This document shows, one piece after another, positions 24,367 to 31,654 of a stretch of DNA of 64,000 nucleotides (position 1 is the first letter of the stretch; every line of letters begins with the position of its first letter). This stretch comes from Actinomadura sp. CNU-125 (lineage in GTDB: Bacteria; Actinomycetota; Actinomycetes; Streptosporangiales; Streptosporangiaceae): contig NZ_MKJY01000570.1 in NCBI RefSeq assembly GCF_001942465.1, positions 1-64,000 on the forward strand, given 5' to 3'. A model generated the notes under the pieces. The model worked only from the letters and a program-made list of their open reading frames with translations, ran no database searches and was not told where the DNA came from. Both the position numbers and the translations under genes were made by a program.

Positions 24367-24605
24367 GCCAGGACCCGAAGAACCGAATCGTCACCCCGAC
24401 CACCGACCCCGACCGCTTCACCCCCGAAGAGAAGCGCACCTTCGACGCCGGCCAGTGCTCCTGGGACGTCGGCGACAGCTACTGGGGGCAGCGCGACACC
24501 ATGTGCCACCAACCGTCCAAGCCCGGCGCCTCGTTCGGCAACTGCGCCAAGCACGAAGCGAAGTTGCTGGAGAACCACTGGCCGGACGGGAGCCCCCGCC
24601 GATGA
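24363..24605 (+). CDS. Small Cys/His-containing hypothetical protein
   Basis: 80 residues, coupled by ATGA overlap on both sides. Contains AGQCSWDVGDSYWGQRDTMC, then FGNCAKHEAKLL: three cysteines and histidines that could bind metal. Not recognised. Confidence 0.45.
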   Translation: MSQDPKNRIVTPTTDPDRFTPEEKRTFDAGQCSWDVGDSYWGQRDTMCHQPSKPGASFGNCAKHEAKLLENHWPDGSPRR

Positions 24606-25009
24606 CCGACGTCAGGACCTACACCAACCACAACACCCCACCGTGGGCGACCGTCATCACCAACACGATCACGGCAGGCGACCTGGGTAAGGCCCGGGCA
24701 CTGTGGCTGTCGGCAGCCGCCGAGGCTGGAGCCGACCACGCCATCTACGCCGTAGCCGCCGCCGTCGAGCCCGGCCCCGGCCAGATCCTCGTGGGGGAGG
24801 CACCGAGGGTGTTCGGGAACCCGCTCCGACAGGGGTTCGCGTGGCGGTGCGGCGAATGCCTGGACGTGTTCCGCCGCGGCGGCCCCGACCCCCGTTCCGG
24901 AGTCAACTACAAGACGCTGCGCGGCGCCGGCGCCGCGGCCCGCAAGCACTCCACCGAAGGGCACCCCACGAGCGTGCGAGTGGACGAAGCACCCCGGAGG
25001 TCCTCGTGA
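24602..25009 (+). CDS. Hypothetical protein with CxxC, 135 residues
   Basis: ATG overlaps the previous stop. N-terminal helical half (GDLGKARALWLSAAAEAGAD), C-terminal FAWRCGECLDVFRRGGPDPR with one CxxC pair and AARKHSTEGHP with histidines, a possible C2H2 zinc site. The end overlaps the next GTG. Function unknown. Confidence 0.5.
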   Translation: MTDVRTYTNHNTPPWATVITNTITAGDLGKARALWLSAAAEAGADHAIYAVAAAVEPGPGQILVGEAPRVFGNPLRQGFAWRCGECLDVFRRGGPDPRSGVNYKTLRGAGAAARKHSTEGHPTSVRVDEAPRRSS

Positions 25010-25449
25010 GCCTCGGACGTTTCGGCGGCGTGTACGCCGCTCTCCACGCCGGCCACACCGTGGGCGATTACTGGGTTCAAACGGCCCGTTGCGCCCACGT
25101 CAAGGGCATGCCTGGGCCCGCCGGGAACCGTGCCTGCGCGATCCACGTCGCCACCCTTACCGCCACGCAGGTCGCGTTCCTCGCGCTCGCCAGCACCTCC
25201 TCGGGGGAGCGTCTCAGTGCCCGCCGCGCCGCAGCCGGCCTCGCCGTGAACGCCATCTCCCACTACGTCATGGACCGCCGCGACCACGGCGTCCTCCCCA
25301 TCCTGTGCCGAGCGCTCAGGCGGATCGGCAAGGACGAATACGCCGAGCTCGGCAAACCGGGCCTCGCGTCCGGCGCCGCCTACCTCGACCAGGCATGGCA
25401 CATCGGCTGGTGCGCCATCTCAGCCGCCATCATCAGTGGAAAGGACTGA
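25006..25449 (+). CDS. DUF3307-like membrane protein
   Basis: 147 residues, GTG start in the previous stop. The pattern ALHAGHTVGDYWVQT at the N-terminus, AGLAVNAISHYVMDRRDHG in the middle and DQAWHIGWCAISAAII at the C-terminus shows the histidine/aspartate-in-helix signature of the DUF3307 family (H-x-x-D in membrane helices). Such genes are frequent in actinomycete integrative elements. Role unknown. Confidence 0.55.
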   Translation: MSLGRFGGVYAALHAGHTVGDYWVQTARCAHVKGMPGPAGNRACAIHVATLTATQVAFLALASTSSGERLSARRAAAGLAVNAISHYVMDRRDHGVLPILCRALRRIGKDEYAELGKPGLASGAAYLDQAWHIGWCAISAAIISGKD

Positions 25450-25451
25450 AC

Positions 25452-26147
25452 GTGTCCCGGACCTACACGCACCCTGATGTCCTCAGCAAGGGCATCACCG
25501 AAGGGTGGGCCGACCCAGAAGACGACCCCACCACGCTGGACTGGCCAGCGAGACAAGCCGCCGCAGCAATCCCCTTCGAGGTCGTCGACGGGCGCCCTCT
25601 CAACCCGCACCACCCGACCGGCATCCGCTACGGCCGCAGCGAACTGGGCCACTGGGGGGAACAGCAAGCCGCCGACGCGCTCGTCGCGGCGTTCGACGAG
25701 AACGGTCGCCGCTGGATCGTCCTCATCGAACGCCGCGACGAGGTCGAACGCTATGAACTCTGCCGGTGGGCGTTGCCCGGCGGCAAGGTCGACTCGGGCG
25801 AAACCGCGCTGGAAGCCGCGGTCCGTGAGCTGGCCGAGGAAACCGGCCTCGACCTCCGAGGACAGAACATCGAGTGGCACGCCGGGATGCCCCAGTACGT
25901 CGACGATCCCCGCGCCTCGGACGAAGCCTGGATGGTCACCACGCTGTGCATCGCCGACCTCGGCGTCATCCCACGCGGTCAGTTCCCGGCCGTGGCTGGC
26001 GGCGACGACGCCGCTCGCGCCGCATGGGTTCCCGCGGACACCTACGGCGAACTCACCTACCACCTCACCACCGTCTACCGATGCGGCGTGTGGAGTGCAC
26101 ACGTCGACATGCTCGCGCACGCCCTGCGCAACCCGAACGGAGACTGA
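25452..26147 (+). CDS. NUDIX hydrolase, ADP-ribose pyrophosphatase-like
   Basis: 231 residues, GTG 25452. Residues 100-150 read RWALPGGKVDSGETALEAAV then RELAEETGLDL, a complete Nudix box (GX5EX7REUXEEXGU). The N-terminal extension (about 75 residues, with PFEVVDGRPLNPHHPTGIRY) and the middle WIVLIERRD fit ADP-ribose pyrophosphatase relatives. Second NUDIX enzyme of the element; a role in clearing nucleotide signals or damaged cofactors is speculation. Confidence 0.8.
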   Translation: MSRTYTHPDVLSKGITEGWADPEDDPTTLDWPARQAAAAIPFEVVDGRPLNPHHPTGIRYGRSELGHWGEQQAADALVAAFDENGRRWIVLIERRDEVERYELCRWALPGGKVDSGETALEAAVRELAEETGLDLRGQNIEWHAGMPQYVDDPRASDEAWMVTTLCIADLGVIPRGQFPAVAGGDDAARAAWVPADTYGELTYHLTTVYRCGVWSAHVDMLAHALRNPNGD

Positions 26148-26149
26148 CC

Positions 26150-26427
26150 ATGGCCGACCGCCAGTTCCGCATCACCAGCATCGAACTCGACAAGGACGAA
26201 CACGTCACCGAGATCACCGCCGTGATCCGCCAGGACGCTATCAGACCATCACGCGTGTCCTCGGCACGGTCACCGGAACGCAGCTGTCGCCGCAGCAGGC
26301 CGCCATCGATCTCTCTGTAACGGACGCCAGACGGCTTCTCGCGGAATGCGACGCCAAGAGCGGACACAAGGGCGCTTCCGACATTCGCGACAGCCTGTCC
26401 CGCGTACTCAACTCGGACGGAACCTGA
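26150..26427 (+). CDS. Small hypothetical protein, one-base frameshift
   Basis: ATG 26150, 2 bp after the NUDIX stop. FRITSIELDKDEHVTEITAV IRQD reads to about 26240; one added base gives YQTITRVLGTVTGTQLSPQQ, AAIDLSVTDARRLLAECDAK and the end at 26427. Both parts have strong amphipathic patterning, so a sequence error is likely. Not recognised. Confidence 0.45.
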
Positions 26428-26429
26428 CC

Positions 26430-26831
26430 ATGGGCATGTCGACAAGCATCATCGTCCACAACCAGCTCACCGACCAGGACACCGAGAAACTGTTCGCGGT
26501 CTGCCGCGAAACGATCGGCGCCCGCCGTCGGCACCGCTGGCACGAAGGCCCCTCCAACATCATGCGCGGTGCCCGTGAGTACACCATGGTCCAGGACCAG
26601 GGTCTGCCGGTGTGGCTCCGCGTCTTCTACACCACCCGTGGTGTCCTGCCCAGCCTCGACTCCGAGCAGCCATACCCGGAGCACACTCTCGAGGTCTGGT
26701 TCCTCGGCGGCACCGACCACGCCCTTCACGAGCGAATCCGTAAGACCATCGGAGACTGGCTCACCGAGCAGGGGTTCACATGGCAGTGGTCCAACGACTA
26801 CGGCGAGCGGACCTGGCACAGGGGAAGCTGA
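26430..26831 (+). CDS. Hypothetical protein, 133 residues
   Basis: ATG 26430 just after the preceding stop. Alpha/beta content: STSIIVHNQLTDQDTEKLFA, GLPVWLRVFYTTRGVLPSLD, TLEVWFLGGTDHALHERIRK, then DWLTEQGFTWQWSNDYG. No catalytic motif. Its end is followed within 8 bp by RNA motif copy D. Confidence 0.5.
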   Translation: MGMSTSIIVHNQLTDQDTEKLFAVCRETIGARRRHRWHEGPSNIMRGAREYTMVQDQGLPVWLRVFYTTRGVLPSLDSEQPYPEHTLEVWFLGGTDHALHERIRKTIGDWLTEQGFTWQWSNDYGERTWHRGS

Positions 26832-26838
26832 GCAGTGT

Positions 26839-26890
26839 CTGGTGCTGCGTCCGGCGCCGCCTTCTACGGCGGCGCCTCACGGAACACCAG
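26839..26890 (+). ncRNA. Repeated structured RNA motif, copy D
   Basis: CTGGTG, CTGCG, TCC, terminal stem GGCGCCGCC/GGCGGCGCC, ACGGAA, CACCAG. Compared with copies A-C the outer stem changes from CTGACG/CGCCAG to CTGGTG/CACCAG, including a C-G to T-A pair change on both strands, which is direct evidence for base pairing. The next gene starts 38 bp downstream, the same distance as after copies A and C. Confidence 0.55.
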
Positions 26891-26928
26891 CCCCCACAAC
26901 AGCCCATTCCTGGAGAGGGAACCGAAGA

Positions 26929-27288
26929 ATGACCGACACGAACATTCACCGCGAGCAGGTCACTGCCACGACGCTGGACGGCAGCATCACCTTCCAGGGG
27001 ACCGCACGCCTGAGCCAGGACGGCGAAGCTTGGTCGGGCGACATCATCACCGACACCCTGCCCGCCAGCGTGGGTGCCCTGGAGACCTTCTATGACGGTG
27101 CCCACATCACCTTCCCCTCGGGGGAAACCGTTGAGGTCGAGGTTCCGAATCTCGCCATCAACACTTTTGAGCCGGACCATCCTTTCGCGGCCTTGGCGCG
27201 GCTCTCCGGCATCGCCGCTGAGGCAGATGGGCGTCTACCCGCGTTCGCGCTGAACGTTCGGCTGTCCCACCTGCCGGGGCACCCCTGA
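26929..27288 (+). CDS. Hypothetical protein, 119 residues
   Basis: ATG 26929 preceded by GGAGAGGGA. Mostly beta: VTATTLDGSITFQGTARLSQ, AWSGDIITDTLP, GAHITFPSGETVEVEVPNLA. It resembles a small beta-sandwich or barrel. Not recognised. Preceded by RNA motif copy D. Confidence 0.5.
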   Translation: MTDTNIHREQVTATTLDGSITFQGTARLSQDGEAWSGDIITDTLPASVGALETFYDGAHITFPSGETVEVEVPNLAINTFEPDHPFAALARLSGIAAEADGRLPAFALNVRLSHLPGHP

Positions 27289-27362
27289 TACGTCGTGTCG
27301 GGATTGAGAAATCCCGGCAGCGCCATTCCTACATCTGACCTGCGAGAATGAGAGAATAGAGC

Positions 27363-27980
27363 ATGAGCCCGAGCACCGAGGAAATCCTCACTGCCCTCGA
27401 CCTCACAGGCGTTGAGCACGTCAATATGCGCTGGTCGGGAGTGGATGCCACCATCGTTTACACGCCCGACCGCGCTGAGTTCGAGCGACGTCAAGCGCAC
27501 GGCAATCCCTCGGTGACTCGGCTTGACTGGCTTAGCCTGCTCATGAACCTGCCGCACGGGCATCCGGTCCCGTTTTCGTCGTTTCGGCCTGCCGAGCATC
27601 GCGACCTGGACCGGATGCCGCTGGGGACGGTGGACATCACCCCGGGCGGGTTCGTGCGGCAACTCACTCATCCGCTGCGCGTGGAGCTCGCGATCGTCCA
27701 CGGCCACCAGTGGAAACCGGGACTGGGCCGCGCCAGCCGCTTCGCGCCGTACTGCCGCCGCGCGCTCGTCCTTGCCGGGAAGCCCAAGCCTGCGGTTCTG
27801 CAGCAGGCGGCCATCGTCGCGGACTTCTACAGCATCGGCCTCATCGTCAACGAAGACCGCGGCCCGCAGGTCGTCGTCCGCCCCGACGATTTCACGAAGT
27901 ACCGGCACACGCCGGCGGGGTGGAAGTTCCTCGAAGAGGTGTACGCGAGCGCGGTGGGCGTCCAGAAGGCCGCCGCGTGA
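27363..27980 (+). CDS. Hypothetical protein, 205 residues
   Basis: ATG 27363 after AGAGAATAGAGC. Alpha/beta protein with VEHVNMRWSGVDATIVYTPD, GFVRQLTHPLRVELAIVHGH, ALVLAGKPKPAVLQQAAIVA and DFYSIGLIVNEDRGPQVVVR. The stop overlaps the next ATG. No family recognised. Confidence 0.5.
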   Translation: MSPSTEEILTALDLTGVEHVNMRWSGVDATIVYTPDRAEFERRQAHGNPSVTRLDWLSLLMNLPHGHPVPFSSFRPAEHRDLDRMPLGTVDITPGGFVRQLTHPLRVELAIVHGHQWKPGLGRASRFAPYCRRALVLAGKPKPAVLQQAAIVADFYSIGLIVNEDRGPQVVVRPDDFTKYRHTPAGWKFLEEVYASAVGVQKAAA

Positions 27981-28429
27981 TGGGCTCACAGAATGCGGAT
28001 TCCGGGCAGATGAACATCGACGAGGAGAGAACCGTGGGGAACTACCTCCGCGAAGGGGACCCTGATTGGGGTTGGGAGTTCCGCTGCGAGGACTTCATCT
28101 TCGCCCGCCTCGACGAGGACCGTGCGTCTGCAGACAAACTCGACAGCGCCGCCCGCCAGGCCGAGCGCGACCGGATCGGCTCGCTGCGCAGGATCGCGGG
28201 CTGGCACAGCACCTACGTCGACCAGGAGGGGCGTAGCCACGCACGCTGCTTCACCTGCGAGCCCAGCCACGGCTTCCCGTGTACGACGCTGCGGAACCTC
28301 GCCGGCCTGTGGCGCGCCCACCCGGACTACATACCTGGGTGGACGGACGAGGGGACCTTCCTGGCGGACGTGTTCGAGCTGGGCGGCTTCCGGCGCGCGT
28401 TCCTCGCTAAGGCCCGATCAGACGCCTAG
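27980..28429 (+). CDS. DUF6221-like protein
   Basis: 149 residues. FARLDEDRASADKLDSAARQ, SLRRIAGWHSTYVDQEG, then ARCFTCEPSHGFPCTTLRNL and AGLWRAHPDYIPGW correspond to the DUF6221 layout (acidic N-terminal helix, long helix, Cys-containing C-terminus ending in LA-x-x-HPDY). These small proteins are widespread in actinomycete elements and phages; no function known. Confidence 0.55.
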   Translation: MGSQNADSGQMNIDEERTVGNYLREGDPDWGWEFRCEDFIFARLDEDRASADKLDSAARQAERDRIGSLRRIAGWHSTYVDQEGRSHARCFTCEPSHGFPCTTLRNLAGLWRAHPDYIPGWTDEGTFLADVFELGGFRRAFLAKARSDA

Positions 28430-28476
28430 CTCACCATAAGCTTCATTCCGGCGAGGAAGAGGGCGTCAACGAGCGA

Positions 28477-29367
28477 CTACGGAAGCTCAACGAACGGGAT
28501 GCCGACTGCCGACAGCTTCGTCTGAAGGTTGATATCCCCAGTTGCCGCGTAGACAGCCGATCCCGGGTGGGCAGACTGCAACAGGAGCGTGGACGCAACG
28601 AACCGATCGTCGGGAACACTCAGGTCCAACCAACTCGGAAGATCATCGCTTGCAGGTTCCACGTGATCAAAGACCGCGTGGACGTCTCCCGCAACACGGA
28701 CTCCCGTGAGCACGTCTCCGTTAGTACGCAGTCCTTTGAGCCGGCGGTCGGCGCGCTTCGCCCCTTCGCGCACCATCTCGTTTCGTCCGTTGCGCTTGAG
28801 GTCATCAATCTCTCGAAGCACGACCGGCAGCAGGTGGACCATGTAGCGCCCGCCCAAGCTCTGCGTGTGGGCCGCGAGGTCTGGATTATCCACCAACGTG
28901 TTGGTGTCGACCGTGGCACGGACCTTGAACTCGTCCGGCGGAAGCAACGCCATCAACTCGAACAGGAGCGAGAAGGTCGCATCGAGTTGCACCTCTGCCT
29001 GCTGGATCGTGGCGGGTACATCGTGGGAGCCCGTTTCCCGGACCAGCCAGTCATGCAGTCTTTCCAGCGCACCGGACAGGCGCTCATCGACCTGTGGGGT
29101 TGCGTGGGGGAAGAGCAGGCGGAAGCGGGGCGCCCAGTCTCGGAACATGCCCAGCAGCTTCATCCGTGAAGCCTCCAGCGATGCGTCGCCCGGCGCCCAG
29201 GCCCACTCTGGGAAGCCGACGAACGCCCCCCAGTCCGAGTGAGTCCGGTTGGGGTCGACGTTTACGACGCTGGAGGCAGCGATGATCTTTCGATAGTCGT
29301 CGCGGATGGCCTTCATCTCGCTGGTCAGTCGCTCGCGGTAGGTCAGGCGCTTTGCTTGGCTGCTCAT
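28477..29367 (-). CDS. PIN-domain protein
   Basis: 296 residues, the only leftward gene in this stretch. The C-terminal 150 residues are a PIN nuclease domain: TVDTNTLVDNPDL (first Asp), VVLREIDDLKRN (Glu/Asp), PDDRFVASTLLLQ (third acid cluster) and VYAATGDINLQTKLSAVGIP FVELP (final Asp). The N-terminal 140 residues are helical and unassigned. Orientation, position next to the integrase and slightly lower GC suggest cargo acquired separately. No antitoxin gene is visible beside it, so RNA-targeting defence is more likely than a classical VapBC pair, but this is inference. Confidence 0.7.
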   Translation of the reverse strand: MSSQAKRLTYRERLTSEMKAIRDDYRKIIAASSVVNVDPNRTHSDWGAFVGFPEWAWAPGDASLEASRMKLLGMFRDWAPRFRLLFPHATPQVDERLSGALERLHDWLVRETGSHDVPATIQQAEVQLDATFSLLFELMALLPPDEFKVRATVDTNTLVDNPDLAAHTQSLGGRYMVHLLPVVLREIDDLKRNGRNEMVREGAKRADRRLKGLRTNGDVLTGVRVAGDVHAVFDHVEPASDDLPSWLDLSVPDDRFVASTLLLQSAHPGSAVYAATGDINLQTKLSAVGIPFVELP

Positions 29368-29552
29368 GGGACTCCATAGTGGCGTCTCTTCGCCGCCCGT
29401 GGTGCCGGTTTGTGTGAGAGCAGGACACAGCCTCTCCAGGAGGGGGCAAGCAGTCGATCTAGACCTATTCCGTTCGACCGAAGGCAGAGAGATCTGGGTT
29501 CCGTTAAGGTGACTTATAGGAACTCAGAATCCGGTGGGGGAGCACTGATCAG

Positions 29553-29891
29553 ATGAACCGAGAGACCTACTTCGCCCGGCTCGACCCGAGCGACATCATC
29601 GTGCGGGTGACAGCACGGGACGGTGCCCTGTTCACCTTCCAGCACTACCGCAACCTGCGGGGGCAGCGAGACGGTCTTGCATGGGCATGCCACGCCTGCC
29701 CAGAGTTCGGCACTCACGGCGAGTGGGGGCCCTGGAACGAGCACTTCTACACTCAGCACCCCGACCGATACACGCGGATCGACCACGGCGGGACCGTCGC
29801 CGACGTGAAATACGTCGCCAGCCTCCACGCCCACGACAACCATGGCGGCACCATCTCCGACGAAATCGACCTGTCGGTGGCGCAGCGGTGA
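29553..29891 (+). CDS. Small zinc-finger-like protein upstream of the integrase
   Basis: 112 residues. CHACPEFGTHGEWGPWNEHF YTQH gives a C-x2-C-x(n)-H-x4-H pattern. The stop overlaps the integrase GTG by 4 bp, so the two are co-translated; a role as accessory directionality or regulatory factor is plausible but unproven. A 185-bp AT-richer gap upstream (29368-29552) probably holds the promoter. Confidence 0.5.
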   Translation: MNRETYFARLDPSDIIVRVTARDGALFTFQHYRNLRGQRDGLAWACHACPEFGTHGEWGPWNEHFYTQHPDRYTRIDHGGTVADVKYVASLHAHDNHGGTISDEIDLSVAQR

Positions 29892-30937
29892 CCAACCTCG
29901 AGCCCGCCCACTCCCCCGTTGTCGTCCGCCCGGAGCAGCCAGCGCCCGTCGCCTACACCGACGCCGACTTCACCATCGCGGCCAAGACCGCCGAGCAACT
30001 CGTCAACTCCACCCCCGAGAACACCGCGCGCACCTACGAGTGGGCGTGGAAGCAGTTCTCCCGCTGGTGCGCGGACGAGGGCCGCGTTGCGCTCCCCGCC
30101 ACTGCGCAGACGTTGGCGGACTACGTCGCGCGCCTCGTCGGCATCGACATGGCGCCCGCCACGATCGACAACGCCATCGGCACCATCCGTTCGAAGCACA
30201 CAGACGCCGGCCACGACAAGGAACCGAACACCCGCGCAGCACTGAAGCTCCTGCGCGCCTACAAGCGGGAATGGGCCGACAACGGTAACCGGGTCCGCAA
30301 GGCCACTCCCCTGCTCCTGGACGGTCTCCGCGCCATGGTCGACACCTGCGACCTTGACACGCTCCGCGGTGTCCGCGACCGAGCTGTGCTCCTCGTGGGG
30401 TTCAACATGATGGGGCGCCGCTCCGAGATTTCCGGCCTGGACCGCATCGACGTCCAGGACGCCGAAGAGGGCATCAACGTCTACATTCGCCGGTCCAAGA
30501 CCGACCAGGAAGCCCAGGGCGCATCTGTCGGCGTCCCCTACGGGCAGCACGAAGCGACATGCGCAGTCCGGGCTGTCCGCGCCTGGACGGACGCCCTCGA
30601 CGAGTGCGGGCTTCGTGGTGGCGCTCTGTTCCGGCCGGTCGACCGTCATGGCCGGATCGGCGGTGAAGCCGAGATGGCCGGCCGGGCCGCAGCACGCCTC
30701 ACCGGAAAGTCCATCAGCGATATGGTCCGCCGACGCGCGCTCCTGGCTGAACTGCCCGACAGCTACAGCGGTCATTCGCTCCGGAGCGGTGCCGCCACGA
30801 CGGCCTACGCCGCGGGCGTCCCCGTCTCCGTCATCGCCTCCCACGGACGGTGGGCAGAGAAGTCCCCGGTGGTCCTCGGCTACATCCGCGCCGTGGACAA
30901 GTGGAAGAACAACCCCATGAAGGGCATCGGACTGTGA
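29888..30937 (+). CDS. int: Tyrosine recombinase/integrase
   Basis: 349 residues. An N-terminal SAM-like core-binding domain (residues 35-125, TARTYEWAWKQFSRWCADEG) precedes the catalytic domain with all active-site positions visible: Arg in MMGRRSEISGL, Lys in RRSKTDQ, HSLR, HGRW and the nucleophile Tyr in VVLGYIR. It is intact and should be active. Its 3' end faces a gene-poor region, as in AICEs where attP lies just downstream. GTG start overlaps the upstream zinc-finger-like gene. Confidence 0.9.
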   Translation: MTNLEPAHSPVVVRPEQPAPVAYTDADFTIAAKTAEQLVNSTPENTARTYEWAWKQFSRWCADEGRVALPATAQTLADYVARLVGIDMAPATIDNAIGTIRSKHTDAGHDKEPNTRAALKLLRAYKREWADNGNRVRKATPLLLDGLRAMVDTCDLDTLRGVRDRAVLLVGFNMMGRRSEISGLDRIDVQDAEEGINVYIRRSKTDQEAQGASVGVPYGQHEATCAVRAVRAWTDALDECGLRGGALFRPVDRHGRIGGEAEMAGRAAARLTGKSISDMVRRRALLAELPDSYSGHSLRSGAATTAYAAGVPVSVIASHGRWAEKSPVVLGYIRAVDKWKNNPMKGIGL

Positions 30938-30982
30938 CGCACGCTGCCCCTTCAGGTGGCTCTACTGCTCTCTAGCGCTCTC

Positions 30983-30988
30983 TATGAT
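30983..30988 (+). promoter_or_regulatory. TATGAT -10 element 6 bp before a GTG start
   Basis: A consensus -10 hexamer whose predicted transcription start coincides with GTG 30995, implying a leaderless message for the downstream gene. No good -35 is visible. Upstream GCTCTCTA occurs twice in tandem. Confidence 0.4.
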
Positions 30989-30994
30989 CACAAC

Positions 30995-31288
30995 GTGGCC
31001 GACTTCGACTTCCCTGCTGACCTGCTCGAACTCCAGCGCGCCTGGTACGCCGCTGACGCCCGCTGTGAGGAGGTCGCGGCGTCGCACCCCAGCGCCCGAG
31101 ACGTCGTCGCCGGCGTAGCCGAGGTGACCGAGGAGCAGCGGGCCGAGCTGGCGCAGGCGCGGGCAGAGCGCCTCGACCTGTCCGAGAAGCTGCAGCGACA
31201 CCCATGGTGGCTTGAAGCGGGGGACGTATTCACGGCGAAGCAGGCGCTCCGAGCCGCTGCCCGGACGGGCGACACGCCGACCGAATAA
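30995..31288 (+). CDS. Small conserved actinobacterial protein
   Basis: 97 residues: FDFPADLLELQRAWYAADAR at the start, TEEQRAELAQARAERLDLSE and LQRHPWWLEAG in the middle, and KQALRAAARTG at the end. The FP-DL ... HP-W ... AR-ALK layout is shared by small proteins found near integrases in actinomycetes. GTG 30995 is chosen for the adjacent -10 element; ATG 30956 is the upstream alternative. Confidence 0.55.
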   Translation: MADFDFPADLLELQRAWYAADARCEEVAASHPSARDVVAGVAEVTEEQRAELAQARAERLDLSEKLQRHPWWLEAGDVFTAKQALRAAARTGDTPTE

Positions 31289-31343
31289 ACGATTCGCGGT
31301 AGCCGATTCGGGCGGTTAGCGTCGGTTGTGCACGTCGGGTCCG

Positions 31344-31420
31344 GTGCCTGCACGGGTCGAAGACCATCGGTTATCTTGCTTACAGACCCCCGGTGGTCGT
31401 CTCCATATCCGTGCAGACAC
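31344..31420 (+). ncRNA. Y RNA 1 (short form)
   Basis: Lower stem CTGCACGG (31348-31355)/CCGTGCAG (31409-31416), extended by GTG/CAC across one mismatch; upper stem GACCATCGG (31362-31370)/CCGGTGGTC (31390-31398). The internal-loop sequences GGGTCGAAG on the 5' side and CGTCTCCATATCCG on the 3' side are nearly identical to those of the second RNA. The Ro/TROVE gene lies 235 bp downstream. Bacterial Y RNAs are known to be encoded next to Rsr genes and bind Ro through such a conserved stem. Confidence 0.75.
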
Positions 31421-31446
31421 CAGACTCGACGAGCAGGCTGGACGCA

Positions 31447-31590
31447 CGGGGAGGGCGGGTCGAAGTCTCGCCGGTTACCACTATTAATGGAGAGGTTGGT
31501 CGGGTTCAAATCCCGTCGCCGGACCTGGTCCGGTGTAGCTCAATGGCAGAGCTCTTATCCCGGTGGGCGTCACCACATCCGCCCTCCCCG
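31447..31590 (+). ncRNA. Y RNA 2 with tRNA-like module (YrlA-type)
   Basis: Closing stem CGGGGAGGGCGG (31447-31458)/CCGCCCTCCCCG (31579-31590), perfect over 12 bp. Inside are the same Ro-site sequences as in Y RNA 1 (GGGTCGAAG; CGTCACCACATCCG). The distal part contains, in order, a T-arm (CGGGTTCAAATCCCG), an acceptor-like hairpin CCGGACC/GGTCCGG, and a D-arm (GCTCAATGGCAGAGC): a tRNA in circularly permuted order, the known architecture of YrlA Y RNAs. Confidence 0.85.
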
Positions 31591-31654
31591 CCCGCTCAGC
31601 CTCCACTCCCCCACATCCGCCCCCTGGGCGGGGCGAAACACCTGGAGGCCGACC

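Noticed and set aside
31490-31560. A tRNA gene or tRNA-derived attachment site next to the integrase.
   Set aside because: The T-arm precedes the acceptor hairpin and D-arm, there is no anticodon arm, and the segment is enclosed by a 12-bp stem with Ro-site motifs. It fits a Y RNA, not a tRNA or att fragment.
31289-31654. CRISPR array suggested by repeated GGGTCGAAG and ATCCG words.
   Set aside because: Only two copies, embedded in pairing stems with different flanks, and no spacer structure. No array-like repeat series was seen anywhere in the window.
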